A DNA stretch of 64,000 bases from Naematelia aurantialba (taxonomy: Eukaryota; Basidiomycota; Tremellomycetes; Tremellales; Naemateliaceae): NCBI GenBank assembly GCA_021527695.1, contig JAKFAO010000004.1, positions 1,219,001-1,283,000 on the forward strand. The letters run 5' to 3'. Of this stretch, positions 45,634 to 58,353 are shown in pieces. Each line of letters starts with the position of its first letter. Within the stretch, counting starts at the first letter, position 1. The notes beneath the pieces were generated by a model. That model was not told the DNA's origin and did not search any database. It was given only the letters and a program-made list of their open reading frames with translations. Made by a program: the position numbers and the translations under genes.

Positions 45634-48600
45634 ATGCCTGCCAAGCGATCCGCCCGCGCTGCGACGCCTCCTGCGCCAGCGAAGAAGTCGAAGAGCGGCG
45701 GCAATGGTGTCAAGAGCAGGAGCAATGGCAGGACCAAAAGCAAAGACAATGGCAATGACAAGAGCAAGGGCAAGAGCAACGGTAGTGGGAAAGGCAGTGG
45801 GAACGGTAATGGACCGGCGCAGTCGTCGATCGAGGCGTTCTTCTCATCGCCTAGCAGGTCAACCACGGGCAAGGGCGGTGGAGCCCAGGCGAACGGCACG
45901 CTCGGAGGAAAGGGGACTACCATCGGCGGAGGCAAGGTGACTGGGCAGGCGAATGGCCAAGAGAAGAAGAGCGACCACACTCGAGCGAATGAGGTGATTT
46001 CCATCGACGACTCGGACTCGGACGACAAAGGGAGCGTAGACGGCAAGGAGGGCATAGAAGCCAAAGAGGGCTCTGACGACTTTGACGACTCTGACGATGA
46101 CGTCGTGCTTACGTCGAGCGTGAGCAGACGCGGACGCACTGGACCCGCCGGCGGTGATGAGGACGAGCGACTGGCCAGGCGCTTGGCAGAAGAATGGGCT
46201 CAACAAGATCGAGCTCAGGCTCAGGCTCAATCTCAAGCTCCAGCTCCAACTCAAGCTCAATCTCAATCCCAGGGGGTCCAGCTCGACAAGGGGAAAGGCA
46301 GGATGCCGTCGCCGATTCGTGGTGCCGGTATCGACGATCCAGCGTACCCCGACCTTGCCGCGGACCTGCTCTATGCTGCGTTCCAGGAAAATCAGGAGGC
46401 GCCGGGCCCCAACGGTTCCAGCTCGAGTCGACACGTCCTCCCTCCGGTCTGTGCCGCGGATACCCTCGCCCCCGGCCGTGCCACAGCGGATGTCCCCGCT
46501 CCAGTCCATGCCACGGCAGAACGACAAGCTCCAGCTTCCCCAACACCAGTACCAACACCCCGTGACACGCCCCGCAAACCGTCGCCGTCGCCTGACAAGC
46601 CCGGTAGAGCGATGCATCCAATGTTCGCAAAGCCCAGAACGAGCACCCCGCCCCGGGATGTAAAGCCATCGGGAGCTGCCCTGATACCCGCGTCACCGGC
46701 CAAGACACTAACACCAACGGCAGCGGCATCCGGGAGCGCACCCGGCATCACCAGCTCGTCGGCGGAGCCTGTCGAGCCGATCGATTTCGACACGGACGCG
46801 TTCTTGTTCCGCCCCTCGAAAGTAGACGTGTCCAAGTGGCCCAAGGGCAGATTGCCGTACAGCGTCCTCGTCGGCGTATATGTGCAGGTCTCGTCCACCC
46901 GCAGTCGCCTGACCATCGTCCGCGTCCTCACCAAGTATGTCCTCTCAAAGCTTCATGCCACTCTCAACCCTCAAGACTTTGATCTCAAAGCTTCACGCCA
47001 CTCTCAGCCCTCACGATTTTGCTCTCAAAGCTTCATGACACTCTCAGCTCTCACAATTCTGATATCTGTACCCCGATCTGACGATACAGCTTTCTTCATC
47101 TAGTCCTGCATGCATCACCTCGCGACCTCCCTCCATCGCTATACCTGCTGTCCAACCACCTGCTGCCCTCGTATCTCCCATGCGAGCTCGGTGTCGGCAG
47201 CCAGATCCTCTCCAAGGCAGTGCAGGAAGTCTCGGGACTCCAGCCGCGCGATCTCAAGCGCCTGTGGGAGAAATGGGGCGATCCCGGCGACGTAGCGTAC
47301 GAAGCCAAGACTAATCTCCGTACCCTTGTCAAGCCGAGTCCTCTGCTGGTGCATGATGTGTATGCGCGGCTGCTCGGCCTCAGCCGTATCAAGGGTCAAC
47401 AGAGCGGCCGCGTCAAGGGCGACGTGGTGCGCAAGCTCATGGTACAGGCTCGAGGCGAAGAGGTGCGCTTTCTTGTCCGCAGTCTCTGCGGGAACCTCAG
47501 AGTGAGTCGCCGGATGCATGCACACTGTTCACGCCGTCCTTGCTGATCCAACAGATCGGTGCTGTTCGACTGGTCAGTTGTCTCTACGAGTCGCTATCGT
47601 GCCGTACTAATCCTTCAGACTCTCCTGACCGCCCTTGCCCGAGCGACAGCTCTGCGTGACATGCCCCCAGACCTCATCAACTCTGTGCACCCAATCCCAC
47701 CTCCACCACCAAAAGCAGAAAAGGGCCAAAAGCGCCTACCGCGACCGAAGGTCGAGCCTGATCCAGCACGCGACGAGGTCGAAGCACGCTGCGTTGAGGC
47801 TGTCAAGCTTGTACGAAAGGTATATGTGCGCCATCCGAATTACGGCGACCTCGTGAACGGTCTCAGCGACGGTGGTCTCGTCGGTCTCGAAGAGCGGGTC
47901 AAGGTTAATGTCGGTATGTGGCCCAGCACTGACTATTGGTCGGGCTGATGCGGGCACGCAGGGATTCCGCTCTCGCCCATGGTGGGGTCAATCACGAGGT
48001 CAGTCGACGAGGTCTTTACGCGGCTGGGGCAGTTGCCATTCACGGCGGAAGCGAAACTTGATGGCCAGCGCGTCCAGATTCATGCCCGGCTCCACGGGCC
48101 AGAGGGCGAGGATGACGGTGGTGGGCGCTGGGTGGAGGGTGACGGCGGGACGAAGATATGGGTTCGACTCTTCAGTCGGTAAGTCGTGCGGTCCTACAAG
48201 GGGGACGAGGTCCGCTCACACTGGCCAGGCATCTGGAAGATATGACTGAAAAGTACCCCGATATCTGCTATCTGATGCTATCGCTCCTCTCGCGTTCGCT
48301 CCCTTCGGCACCAGCATCTTTCCCTTCGACCGCGTCGGAACCGCCTGCAAGTCTGCTTGGTCTGCTCAAGGCCAGCAAGATCACATCGTGTGTGATGGAC
48401 GCCGAGGTGGTCGCGGTCGACAAGGACACGGGCGCGTACCGGACATTCCAGGACCTTTCCAACCGAGCCAAGAAGGATGTCCGGGTCGAGGATATCAAGG
48501 TCATCGTCGGGGTCTTTGCCTTTGACCTGATGCTCCTCAACGACCAGGTGAGCGAAGTTGGTCAACGAGCCACATAACGCCATGTGGCTGACTCGTCAGC

Positions 48601-49946
48601 CATTGTTGGGTTCTCCATTTTCACACCGCAGGCATCTCCTCCGCACCCTGTTTCCGCCGTTATCCGACCCTTCTGACCCTACACTTGCGCGATTCACCCA
48701 CGTGGATTCCATCGACTCGACGGCGTGCACGGACACGCCAGCCGAAGTTCAGGCGTTCTTCGAGGCTGTTGTGGAGCAAAAGTGCGAGGGACTGATGGTC
48801 AAGCTCTTGGAGTCAGGCGAGGGCATCGCGGGCGAGGACGACGAGGACGACGAAGATGACGATGGGAGTAAAGGACGGAGAAAGAAGGGAGGTGGTGGGA
48901 AGAAGAAGCCGCTGCCTGCTACGTACGAGCCCGATCAGCGAAGTCAGGGCTGGCTCAAGGTCAAGAAAGGTACATCGGGCCCTGTGGCTATGCATACAAA
49001 GTATGCCGCTGACGGCGGCAGACTACCTCGAGGGCCTTGGCGACTCGCTCGACCTCGTGCCTATCGGTGCGTGGTGGGGCCAAGGCCGGAAAGCCGGCTG
49101 GTGGTCCCCGATCTTGCTGGCGTGCCATAATCCCGAGACGGGCGCCCTCGAGGCCGTCTGCAAGTGTGGGTTATACTCCGACTCGACCAGCCCTGGATCG
49201 GAGACAGACTGAGCTGAACAGGCTATACAGGCATATCGGGCTTTACCGACCAGTTCTACAAAGACCTCTTGGGGCGGTTTCCCCCAGAGAACAAGGTGCC
49301 AGAAAAATGCAACAAGGATACCCGGCTGGGATACTACGAGACGAATGGACTTCGGCCAGATTACTGGTTTGAGCCGAGCGAGGTGTGGGAGATCCGCGGT
49401 GCAGAGTGAGTGGCGGACTTCTTATGTGGGACCATATAGACAGTGCTGCCCGGTGCTGTTGCTGTTTCTGCTGGTGCTGTTGCTGTTGCTGTTGCTGGTC
49501 TGAGCTGACCAAGAATCCAACGCAGCATCACACTATCGCCAGTCTATCCCGCCGCAGCGAGCCTGCTCGGCAGCGAGCGCGGACTGAGCGTGCGCTTTCC
49601 GCGATTCATCAAGATCCGCATAGACAAGTCGTGGGAGCAAGCGACGACGAGCGAGCAATTTGCAGATATGTATCGCCGGCAGATGAGGGAGGCGCCAGCC
49701 CGGCCGGGCCCGGGGCCGCCAGTAGGCCAGGTCAAGCGGGGCTCGGAGGAGCCGGATCTGGATCTCGCGGACGGTGATGGCGACGCTGACGGGGAAGATG
49801 CGGATGCAGATGCAGGTGGAGATGCTGCTGGTGATGATGATGGAGATGGAGATGCAGACGGTAATGGAGACGGAGATGGGGGCGAGCTCGGTGCCAAGGC
49901 ATCGGACGGGGACGCAGAGTCTGTCGGAGAAGCGAAACAGCTATAA
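45634..49946 (+). CDS. CDC9: ATP-dependent DNA ligase I
   Basis: Predicted 1223 residues from ten exons: 45634-46934, 47090-47501, 47555-47572, 47619-47913, 47962-48178, 48229-48547, 48600-48969, 49022-49165, 49231-49405, 49526-49946. The PIP box QSSIEAFF (residues 63-70) binds PCNA. A ~350-residue disordered tail with Gln/Ala/Ser repeats follows, then the DNA-binding domain (PPSLYLLSNHLLPSYLPCELG). The adenylation motif EAKLDGQR carries the active Lys (about 707). MDAEVVAVD, FAFDLMLLND, CEGLMVK, WLKVKKDYLEG and the OB-fold (PDYWFEPSEVWEIRG, SVRFPRFIKIRIDK) complete the enzyme. It seals Okazaki fragments. It is longer than yeast Cdc9 (~755) because of the N-tail, an acidic insert before the WLKVKK motif and an acidic C-tail. 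An 18-nt exon (47555-47572) is present. Confidence 0.93.
46943..47062. repeat. Three tandem 40-bp repeats in ligase intron 1
   Basis: Copies start at 46943, 46983 and 47023, each beginning TCTCAAAGCTTCAYG and containing CACTCTCA. They fill most of the 155-nt intron (46935-47089), which is otherwise the normal size for this genome. Copies diverge by about 15-20 percent. Confidence 0.95.
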
Positions 49947-50048
49947 TTATGTACGACAGCTTGCACAGGCGGTCGGTCCGTCTTTCAGGCAGGTGTAGAT
50001 GGCGGACCGACGGATCGACCGAGACGCATCTGCCACACGCTCCTGATG

Positions 50049-52256
50049 TCACCCTCGCCACAGATGCATCGTGTGATCGTAAAATGAGCAAGAGGCTACC
50101 AGGCTCCCCTCTGGGCCACTGGGCAAGCGGGACCAGTCGGCGCCATACGCCAAGGAGGCATGTGCGTCGAACCTTGTGACGATCCTGCATCCCTCGCATC
50201 CCTCGTCCTGCGCCGCTTGCATTTCATCTTGCTCTCCCTGTTGTACTTGCGCCTGATGTTGGTGCCCGCCGAGCACCCTGGACAGGCCGGGATCCAGACG
50301 GACGATTTTGAACCCATCGTGCATGCACGCGAGGAGAATATCGCCAGCTCGCCTGGGGTCCGGATGGAATCGCGCGCGCCAGATGCCCCCGCCGACGTCG
50401 ATATCGGCTATCGGCTGGCGGGCGTTACGCGCATCGAAGAGGCGGAGGTGGGAGTCGTACGAGCCCACTGCGAGGAGGTGGGGAGTGTGCGGCGAGGGCG
50501 TGATGGTCGTCACGCCGGCGTCGAATCTACATGGTGTCAGCGAGGGCGAGGGCGAGCGACGTGGCCACCCAAAAGTCAGAACTGCCGTCGTCAAAGCGGA
50601 CATCCGAGCAGTGGCAGGAGTCGGAGAGCAGGCACAGGCAGGCAAGACGAGAAGGCACAAGCAGGAAGGCGAGACGCACGCCTTATTGACCAGAGTGGGG
50701 AACGACGTGGAGCGCAGGTCCCAGCGCTTGAGCTTACAGTCGTCTCCCCCTGTCGCGCTGCATCAGCGTCGCATTCGCAGCCGGGCAGCACAGGACGAGG
50801 AAGCGGAGCACAGGACGAGGAGGCGGGTACGGCGACGTACCGGACCAGACGACGTGCGGGTCCCACTTGTCAAACGCGGTGATCCACGGCTCGAAATCGT
50901 GTGCTTTCCACGTCTGCTGAACCTCGAGCTCAAACGCCGCGTCCCCTTCCTGTCCAGCGGCGCTCGATGACCTGCCGCTGAGGTGGGCGAGGTGCCCGTC
51001 CGAGAGAGAGACGATGAGGTCTGGTACCCCTGCTCCTTGTGCTCCATCTCTATGCGCGGCAAGTCGCCGGTCAGCTGTATGCGACCATAGCAGATTGTCT
51101 TGTAGGTGTGGCAAGGCGCTTCACTTACGGGTCTGATGGTGGGAACGGGGACCAGTCGAGCGACAGACACAGAGTCGACCGCGACGCTACTTGTATCGTC
51201 TGTATTGGGTGCAACCTCCTCTACAGCCATCAGTACACCACGCGCAAGCACGTCGTTGATTCTTGGCGTGGCTATGGTGGAGAAGCTTACCGCGCTGCTC
51301 ACGGCATAAAGAGTGATGCAGCCTCTCGCATCGGCGACAGCAGCGATCGGTCTCCCAAGCGGGTCGAGCCGAGGTGCCCTGTTGAATCAGCCTCCCGTAC
51401 TTGCGTTAAGGTATAGAGTGAGAGGAGAGATGTTCGACGTCCACTCATGAGAAGAGGAGAGTCATCAAGACATACGAGTCAGCGAGGCGGAGAAGAGGCA
51501 AGGCTGAGAGAAGACGCAAGGTAGAGAAGAGGCAAGACTGAGAGGAGACACAAGGTAGACAAGGTCAGCAAGATAGAAGTCAGCCAGGCAGAGAAGAGAC
51601 GACCTCCGGCCCAAGAGAATAGGAAGGCTGAGAAGAGACAGCCAGATGGAGAAGGCCACCTGCAACAGAGCAGTATGACCAGAGAGGACCGCGACTGACC
51701 ATTTGGTATCCAATATGGCGGCCGTCTCGATCCGCTGCAACTCCTCTCTGCCTATCAGCTACGACACCTATGAGGGGACGGTGACGTGACGAGGACGTGA
51801 CGGGGACGGGGATGGTTACGGGGATGGTGACGGGGATGGTGACGGTGACAGTAACGCAACGACTTACAAACTCTGCCCGTCACCGACTTGAAAGAGGTAC
51901 ATCCTCCCCGTCCTATTCGTCTCTCGCTTCCCCTGCTCTCCCTCTCCCTCTTCCACATCCTCGTCCTCATCAACGAGGTTGCCTACTTCCGCTCGAGCAC
52001 CTAGCATATCCTCGACCCCACCCCTGCCGTCCACTTCGCCGTCGACCCCGTCAGCTTCACCATCGACCCCGCCCGTCTTAGGCTGGAGGGTACTCGTACT
52101 TCCCGACGCCGACTTCGACTGGACATCCGGCTCGAGGACCTGGTACGTCCCGCAAGTGAAGATGTCGCGGAACGGCGCATGGGGACACCATTCGATCGAG
52201 TCGGCCGAGTAGATCGTGTCGATCCGCCGCAGAGACGACGCTTGACCTGCTGGCAT
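50049..52256 (-). CDS. DPH7: Diphthine methyltransferase, WD-repeat protein Dph7
   Basis: Predicted 449 residues from seven exons: 52256-51888, 51743-51700, 51378-51291, 51220-51129, 51049-50841, 50749-50680, 50526-50049. Family motifs in order: YSADSIEWCPHAPFRDIFTC, GTYQVLEP, LDTKWAPRLDPLGRP, LCLSLDWSP, VSLSDGHLAHL, WKAHDFEPWITAFDKWDPHV, WSGGDDCKLKRWDLR, FDAGVTTITPSPHTPHLL, VGSYDSHLRLFDAR, GGIWRARFHP and ASCSFYDHTMHLW. Dph7/Rrt2 is a cytosolic beta-propeller that demethylates diphthine methyl ester on elongation factor 2, allowing the final amidation to diphthamide. Exon 1 carries an acidic repetitive insert (GGVDGEADGVDGEVDGRGG). Donor choice for exon 3 is ambiguous between 51290 and an alternative twelve bases upstream in the transcript. 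The unusually long intron 2 holds a minisatellite. Confidence 0.9.
51490..51557. repeat. 34-bp tandem duplication in Dph7 intron 2
   Basis: Two copies of a unit starting GAGAAGAGGCAAGRCTGAGA (51490-51523 and 51524-51557), followed by related purine-rich sequence to about 51600, inside intron 2 (51699-51379). It is pyrimidine-rich on the minus-strand transcript. Confidence 0.9.
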
Positions 52257-52502
52257 CCTCTAGCTCGCACACTGCTATCACAGCAACGTCGTTGCGTTGA
52301 CTAGCCTCGCAGGATGAACCGTTTTATGAACAGTAGTTTTCAACTGCAGACATTCCGGTTATTCGGTCCACGCAGATTCCGCCAATGCCCTTCCAGGCCG
52401 TAAACAAACCATACCATGTATATAATGTATATATCGCATACAACTACCCAGAAGCCCCAATGCGCCTAGCGACAACAGTCGGCTATACAACACACCCCAG
52501 CC

Positions 52503-55500
52503 TCACAGATGTGGCTCCTCCCTCACCGGCGCCTGGTCCGTGAAAATACTGCCATAATCAAAGCTACCCTCCTCCAACAAGCTCAATATCGTCGCCGCCG
52601 ACCTACGCGGATCAGCGTCGTATCCAACTCTGTCAGTCTGGCTTCACTCACAAGCCTTGCTGCTCGTCTTTGAGACCCGACGAGACGCTGTCCATGCCTT
52701 CTCCAGCTAGCATCTCGCCCCCAAAGCCGCCTCCCGGGTGACTGTAGTCAAAGCCCAGCACCCCGTTGCTGCCCGTATCAAATGAGCTAGATAGCCCGTT
52801 GACCATGTCAAACCCTGACGTGCCATTGCTAGACGATGGGCCGCCCAGCATGGCACTTCCCTCATTACCAAACGAGGCAAAAGTCGAAGCGGGCAGAGAA
52901 CTCGATCCAGCCTGTTGAGGCGACATGGCAGACAAATCAAAGTATTCCGAGGTGTTGAACAGCTGCTCAAGATCCACGGGTGCGCTCGCCAAGGCTGAGG
53001 AACCATTGCCACCAACAAGCTCCAAAGGCGCCGACATGATGTCCTGCCCGCCAGCCGCGTTGCTGAAGTCGAATGTCCCCCGTGGTGAGGCGCCGTTCAG
53101 CCGCGACGTAACAGGTGAAGGCGAGGCGCGTCTCCGTACCGGCCGCAGCCACGCAGGAGACGGACGCCCGGTACCGTCGGGTACGCGTGGCGAGTCGACC
53201 GGGATGTTACATACTGGGCATGAGCATTTACCAGTGTGAGCAACTCACTTCTGCAGAACTCGTCAATGATGTCGGCACTGCGCAAACCACACAGGTATCG
53301 GCCGCTAAATCGACGCAACAGACCGACACAAGAGCGTAAACCCTCGATGGACGGTGCGATGAGAGGGCGGAAATCTGCATTTCGGCAGTTGAGGACCACT
53401 GCAACGAGTGTTCGGCCGGCCTGGGCAAGTTGATGTATCACGTGCACACCATCTGATCTCATGAGCGGTGTAGGGAAACACCAAGACGGCACTTACAGTA
53501 AGTCATCATGCCACGTTGACTCTGCGACAGCGTTAGCGAAACAACCACGACGAAGGCATGACCTCACAATGTGAACGTGATCCGCAACGATCGTCAGAGC
53601 ACACTGCATAGCTTTGCGGCAGAAATCCAGATGCTTAGCTCTCTCTTCGGGTGTGGACGCTGGCATGCCGACGAAGCCGGAGAAACGATGCCGATAGATG
53701 ATCATCTTGACGAGATGCTCAAGCTGTCGTTATCAGTTTTGACTCGTACGTCTTGACGAGACAGACGACAACTCACGCAGTGCAGCCTCTCAGCCTGGGT
53801 TATCCGGATTGGATCCCGCGAGTTGGCCGTCTCCTTGTCATAGCTCCAGTATTTTGGCAAGATACGCGTCCACTCCTCCAGTAGCGCCTCCTCTGCCTTG
53901 AGAGTATCGTGCATGGGATCCCGTCGGGCGATGGTCGACGCGGCTTGAGCAAGAAAGGAAGAGGTGGGAAAGGATGATGGTTGAGTGGCGGAATCAATGA
54001 CACCCTGCTGGCGTCAGCTTTGGACTGGAGGTAGCGGCGGACAAACCTCTAAGATGACGTGGAGTCGAATGGCCGCCACAAATGCACATATCCGACTAGT
54101 GTCCTGATTGGCTTGTTCTTTGACGCCGTCAGTCGAGAGATTTTCATCGTCAACGATCAATGGCTCGGTGACGTCGCAATCTCGCAAATGGATGATGGGT
54201 GGGCGACCAAACAAGGCTACCGGTCAGTCAGTCTGCAAACAGCAATGACTCACCGGCTGATTGCTTGTCCCACGAGTATATTGACCAGAAAGTGCGCTGA
54301 GCATCGTCAGAACGGTACGTCAACGGCACTCACCTTTCGTGTTTCCTTCTCGACAGGATCAAAGTGATCGTACCAATCCACGCTGCGATGGAGACCCCCA
54401 TCCAGGCATAGTGTTATGCTTTCCGCCTGAAGAGCGAAAGCCTTGCTCAGATTACCCAGGCCAAACGCATAGACGGCTGCCAAGAATGCAGCCTGAATAG
54501 AGTACAAGGTCGGTCGATCGGCGCTCGGAAGGTCCCGGAGTCGTTTGAAAAGCTCGAAATATTGCTTGCCTGCTGTGCTGGGATCTTGCGGATTGGCGCG
54601 CACGCGCGGATCATCTACATGCCTCGAGGACAGGGTGCAGACTGCCACGATGAAGCATGCGAAGCCTGGTTCTCCCCATTGCTTGGGATTTGCATAATCG
54701 CGTAGGAAAGATGGCACATGAAGGAAGGGCCAAAGCAGATGCGAGGTGGATAAATAACATCGGACCAGCGTATCCATGAGATCTGGCGGTATGACACCGG
54801 TGATGACCTTCCAGCTTGCCTCGGGGTTCAGAGTCTGATGAGGCCGCGGATTGCGATCAGGAAAGAAGCGTCCTTTGGAGTTCTTGCTGTTGTTGGGACT
54901 GCATGATGCGTTGCTCGACGACCGACCCTGCGGTTGTCTTGAGAATGAAGCGGAACGACCGGTGGATGGACGGCCGATGGTCGAAGAGGGCGAGCGACGA
55001 GGTGGAGCCGGGAGCGCAGGTGTAGTACCCAAAGGAGATTCGGTAGAATTGTCGGTAAAGGACGGGGTGGGTTCGGCTTCGCCTTCGGGACTGCTTAATG
55101 CATTGGAAGCGGTGAGCAGATGCAGTAAAGGAAAGCCTGATGTGGCGCCTAAAGAGAGTCAGTTCATCACACATCCCAGCTGAAGCACTGACCTTGCCAC
55201 TTCGCCTGACCAATCTCGTCCTCGTAGAAAAAGCTCATACCCTCCATTCGTTTGGCGACGTCATTGATCGCTTCCTCATCCTTTGACGACCCATTTGCGA
55301 GCCACCCGAGCCCATCGATGGCATCAAGACCGCTCGACGGTCCTGCCACAGCGTTCCAGTCAGGCGCCAAGGTTTGACCGAGACTGGATCGGACTCCTTT
55401 CTGGCCCCACCTCTCGGTCCCAAAGTTGCTCAGCAATCCTCCACCGGCGCCGCCCGACAGTGCCTCGAGGGCGACGTTGACACCCTCCCCTTTGCCCTCT

Positions 55501-56036
55501 TTGATGCCAACGCCTGTCCCGGTCCCCAATCGTGCATCGAGAGACGACAAGAACGCGTTGTGGACTTTCGGAGGCACGTCTCCGAGCATGGCTTCCAGTG
55601 CCGCTAATCTCGCCTCGAGGTTCCCACTGCCTCCTTCTCCACCTAGGAGGACGTTGCCGAGGATGCTTCTCGGTGGTGAATGTGGCCGTTTGATCCCCTG
55701 CAATGTCGACGCCTTGGCCTCTGGCGCTTTAGGCTTGGCAGGCCGCCTGGACGGAGTGTGAAAGGTGCACAGGTTCTTTGTGTTCTGGCATGGCCCGCAT
55801 GGTTGCTGCGTGTCGCAGCGTATCTTGCGCTTTCGACACCGATCGCATGCGTGCGCAAGACGCAGGCGTGGCCGTTTTGTCGGATCTGCAGACGAGCCGC
55901 CATGGGGGTCCGAGTCTGAGTCATCTGATGATTCGGCGGATCCGGTGCGGTTCTCATCCGTGACGAGTGGCTTGACCTCGTCGTTGGACGGTTGTCGATG
56001 TAGATCGGGCTGCAGCAGTGACGGGTCCATTGTCAT
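52503..56036 (-). CDS. Zn2Cys6 transcription factor with fungal-specific TF domain
   Basis: Predicted 1048 residues from ten exons: 56036-55193, 55148-54334, 54296-54254, 54216-54047, 54004-53777, 53723-53568, 53521-53497, 53452-53249, 53213-52652, 52602-52503. The zinc cluster [17 protein letters not shown]...[10 protein letters not shown] places Cys at 64, 67, 74, 80, 83 and 90 with standard C6 spacing. It is followed by a linker and helices. The regulatory domain ([32 protein letters not shown], [38 protein letters not shown]) is Fungal_trans. The C-terminus is Ser/Gly-rich with acidic and aromatic residues, as in activation domains, ending [13 protein letters not shown]. Closest in style to XlnR/Ace-type carbon regulators, but the target genes are unknown. 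MTMDP gives two close ATGs; the first is taken. Confidence 0.87.
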
Positions 56037-56275
56037 GAGAGGGCTGAGAGGAAAAGACGAGAAGGAAAGATGAAAAGACCGGAACAACAGCCCGGGAGGG
56101 CGACAAACCTGTTCAATCCCGCGCACACGACTTTGTATAAAAGTAGGCGCGGGGACGTCGTCTGCAAGCCTATTTGTGATTTCACACGAGAGTAGGGGTG
56201 GAGGTCCCAATGATTTTCGACTTTCTAAGTACGAGGGACTGGTCGACGGTCAGTGGCTGGACCGACTACAGGACG
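56037..56275. promoter_or_regulatory. Divergent promoter (Zn2Cys6 factor / BUD22)
   Basis: 239 bp between start codons on opposite strands. TTTGTATAAAAGTAGGCG at about 56131-56148 contains a TATA-like element (TATAAAAG on the plus strand). Nothing else was assigned. Confidence 0.5.
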
Positions 56276-58353
56276 ATGACGGAGACCGCTGTGCAGCCAG
56301 TCGAGGCAAGCAAGAAGCGGAAGCGGACTGGAAAGCAGCGCGAGGAAGCTAAACGATTGGCCATACAGGCTAGTCTTCTTACTTCCTATGTCCCTCCGTT
56401 TGCTGATCTTTCAGGCAAAGCTAGACGCCGAGGCAAAACCGGAGCCATTGACTGAAGTGCAAGACGAGTCGCTGGCGGGGACTTCCAGTGTTGTGGAAGC
56501 TGCTCAGGAGGTACAGCCCACAATGGACTTGGACAAGCTCGTCTCGCGCATTGTACGTCGAGTACTCCTGACAGCCCCTGGCACAGCTAAGTCGTGCAGC
56601 CGACTGCCTTGAAGCACCTTCACCCGACGTTCAAACAAGCGCGAACATTCGAGACTCGGAGACTGATCAAGAAGATCCGCTTCCTTCGGTGAGTCAGAGC
56701 ACGACCCTCTCCACTCTGGCGTTCGCAGCACGGCTGACGGGAGGCAGGAGCAAGCCAGCCTCGGCTGCAGACGCGACTGACCTCGAGGCGCAGTTGGCCC
56801 TCTTATCTGTCAGTCCCTTGCCCCCTGTATCTGGAGCACCCCGCTAATTGGGCTGTAGCATCTCCCGCTGAACCCGACGATCCAGTCCCACATGCTTGTC
56901 AAACTGCGGAAACATCCTAAACTGAAACACACGCTGCTCCCTTCATCAGCAGTCGACCTCCTCACTCCGCCCTTGACGCCATCATCGTCCGACAGTTCGA
57001 TGCGGGTCAAGGTCGAGAACCGGATATGCAGCTCCAAGACCGTGGCGGAAGCCGTGAAATCGACGGTCGGGTGGCTCGTAGGCGACGAAGGAGCGAAACT
57101 CGTTTCCCGCGAGGCGCAGAGGACCAAGTCGGCGTCGGCGGCTGTGCGCTCGAAGGACAGCGGGAGGCTGCGGCAATCAGGAGGCGCCGGCCGGGGAGAC
57201 GAGTCAGATGGTGGTGAAGACGCGTCGGAGGATGGCGGGGACGAGTTGGAGGACGACGAGGGTGATGCAGCGTTGGATGCTCGGATCGCGGCAGACGAGA
57301 CGGACGACGAAGGCGTGCAGGAGCGTCTGGCAGCGGACGCGGCGGGATGGGAATCAGGATCCGTGTCTGATATCGATGACCCTGCCGGCGGTCGGCACCC
57401 CGAGGTGGATACTGAAGATGGTGATTTAGAGTTTGGGGACTCTGAGCATCTTCCACCGGCGAAACGAGCGACTCCACGCACAGCGAAACAACTCTCTGCT
57501 GTTCAAGCAGTCAAACTCGATAAAGACCCACCTCAGCCCGTGGACGCTGGCAAAGGCGGCAAGAGATACCAAAGGCGCCAAAGCCAAATCTGGCGGAGAG
57601 ACCAAAGTGGCCAAAGAAGGCAAAGCAACAAAAGCGACAAAAGTGGCCAAAGAAGGCAAAGTGGGCAAAGGGGACAAAGAGGCCAAACCGGCTAGAATGG
57701 GAGCACCCCCCCGCGAGCCAATAACATCCTCGACCTTCCTCCCGACCCTCTCGGCCGGCTTCACATTAGGCTCTGACGACTCTGACCCGGACCTCGAATA
57801 CGACCCCGACGGGATCGTCGGCTCTGCCAAGCCGGAGCGCAAGAACCGGCGCGGGCAGAGGGCGCGACAGGCGATCTGGGAGAAGAAGTATGGCAGCGGC
57901 GCGAAACACGTCGTCAAAGCGCGCGAGGCTGAGCACCAGCAGCAGCAACAGCATCAACACCACAACCAACAACATCAACAGCACCAACAACATCACAACC
58001 AACATCAACACGATCCGCATTTACAGTATCCAGGAGACCGTGGTCAAACAGGAGACCGAGGCCAAGCAGGCCGAGGACGCGGCACGCCGGGCAGAGGGAT
58101 GACTGCAGATCGCGGCTGGGGCGCCAGGGGCGGTCCTTCCCGAGGCGGTTTCACCACCCACCCACACAGCCAGTCTACAGCCGTTCCTACCCACTTCGCT
58201 CACACACAAGCCCACGCGCACGCGCACGCGCCAACACCCACACCAAAGCCAGCAGCGAACAAGTCGCTACATCCTTCGTGGGAGGCAGCGAGGTTGCGCA
58301 AGCAGAAGGAAATGGCAGCTGCGCCCAGATCCACCAAGATTGTCTTTGACTAG
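56276..58353 (+). CDS. BUD22: Ribosome-biogenesis protein Bud22 (SRFBP1 family)
   Basis: Predicted 609 residues, proposed exons 56276-56368, 56415-56552, 56600-56688, 56748-56808, 56859-57509, 57556-58353. N-terminal basic helices (KKRKRTGKQREEAKRLAIQ, ALKHLHPTFKQARTFETRR, LIKKIRFLR, LVKLRKHPKLKHTLL) lead to a long acidic stretch and a Lys-rich KEGKATKATK repeat. DDSDPDLEYDPDGIVGSAKP and ERKNRRGQRARQAIWEKKYG are next, then a Gln/His run, an RGG-like patch and the diagnostic end LHPSWEAARLRK...STKIVFD. Yeast Bud22 acts in 18S rRNA processing in the nucleolus. Intron 1 uses a GC donor (GCTAGT, 56369). The last intron is uncertain: the frame changes between about 57410 and 57556, and several splice pairs fit. 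Confidence 0.82.

Noticed and set aside
46943..47062. CRISPR-like regular repeats.
   Set aside because: Copies are directly adjacent and diverged with no unique spacers, lie inside a eukaryotic intron, and no cas gene is present.
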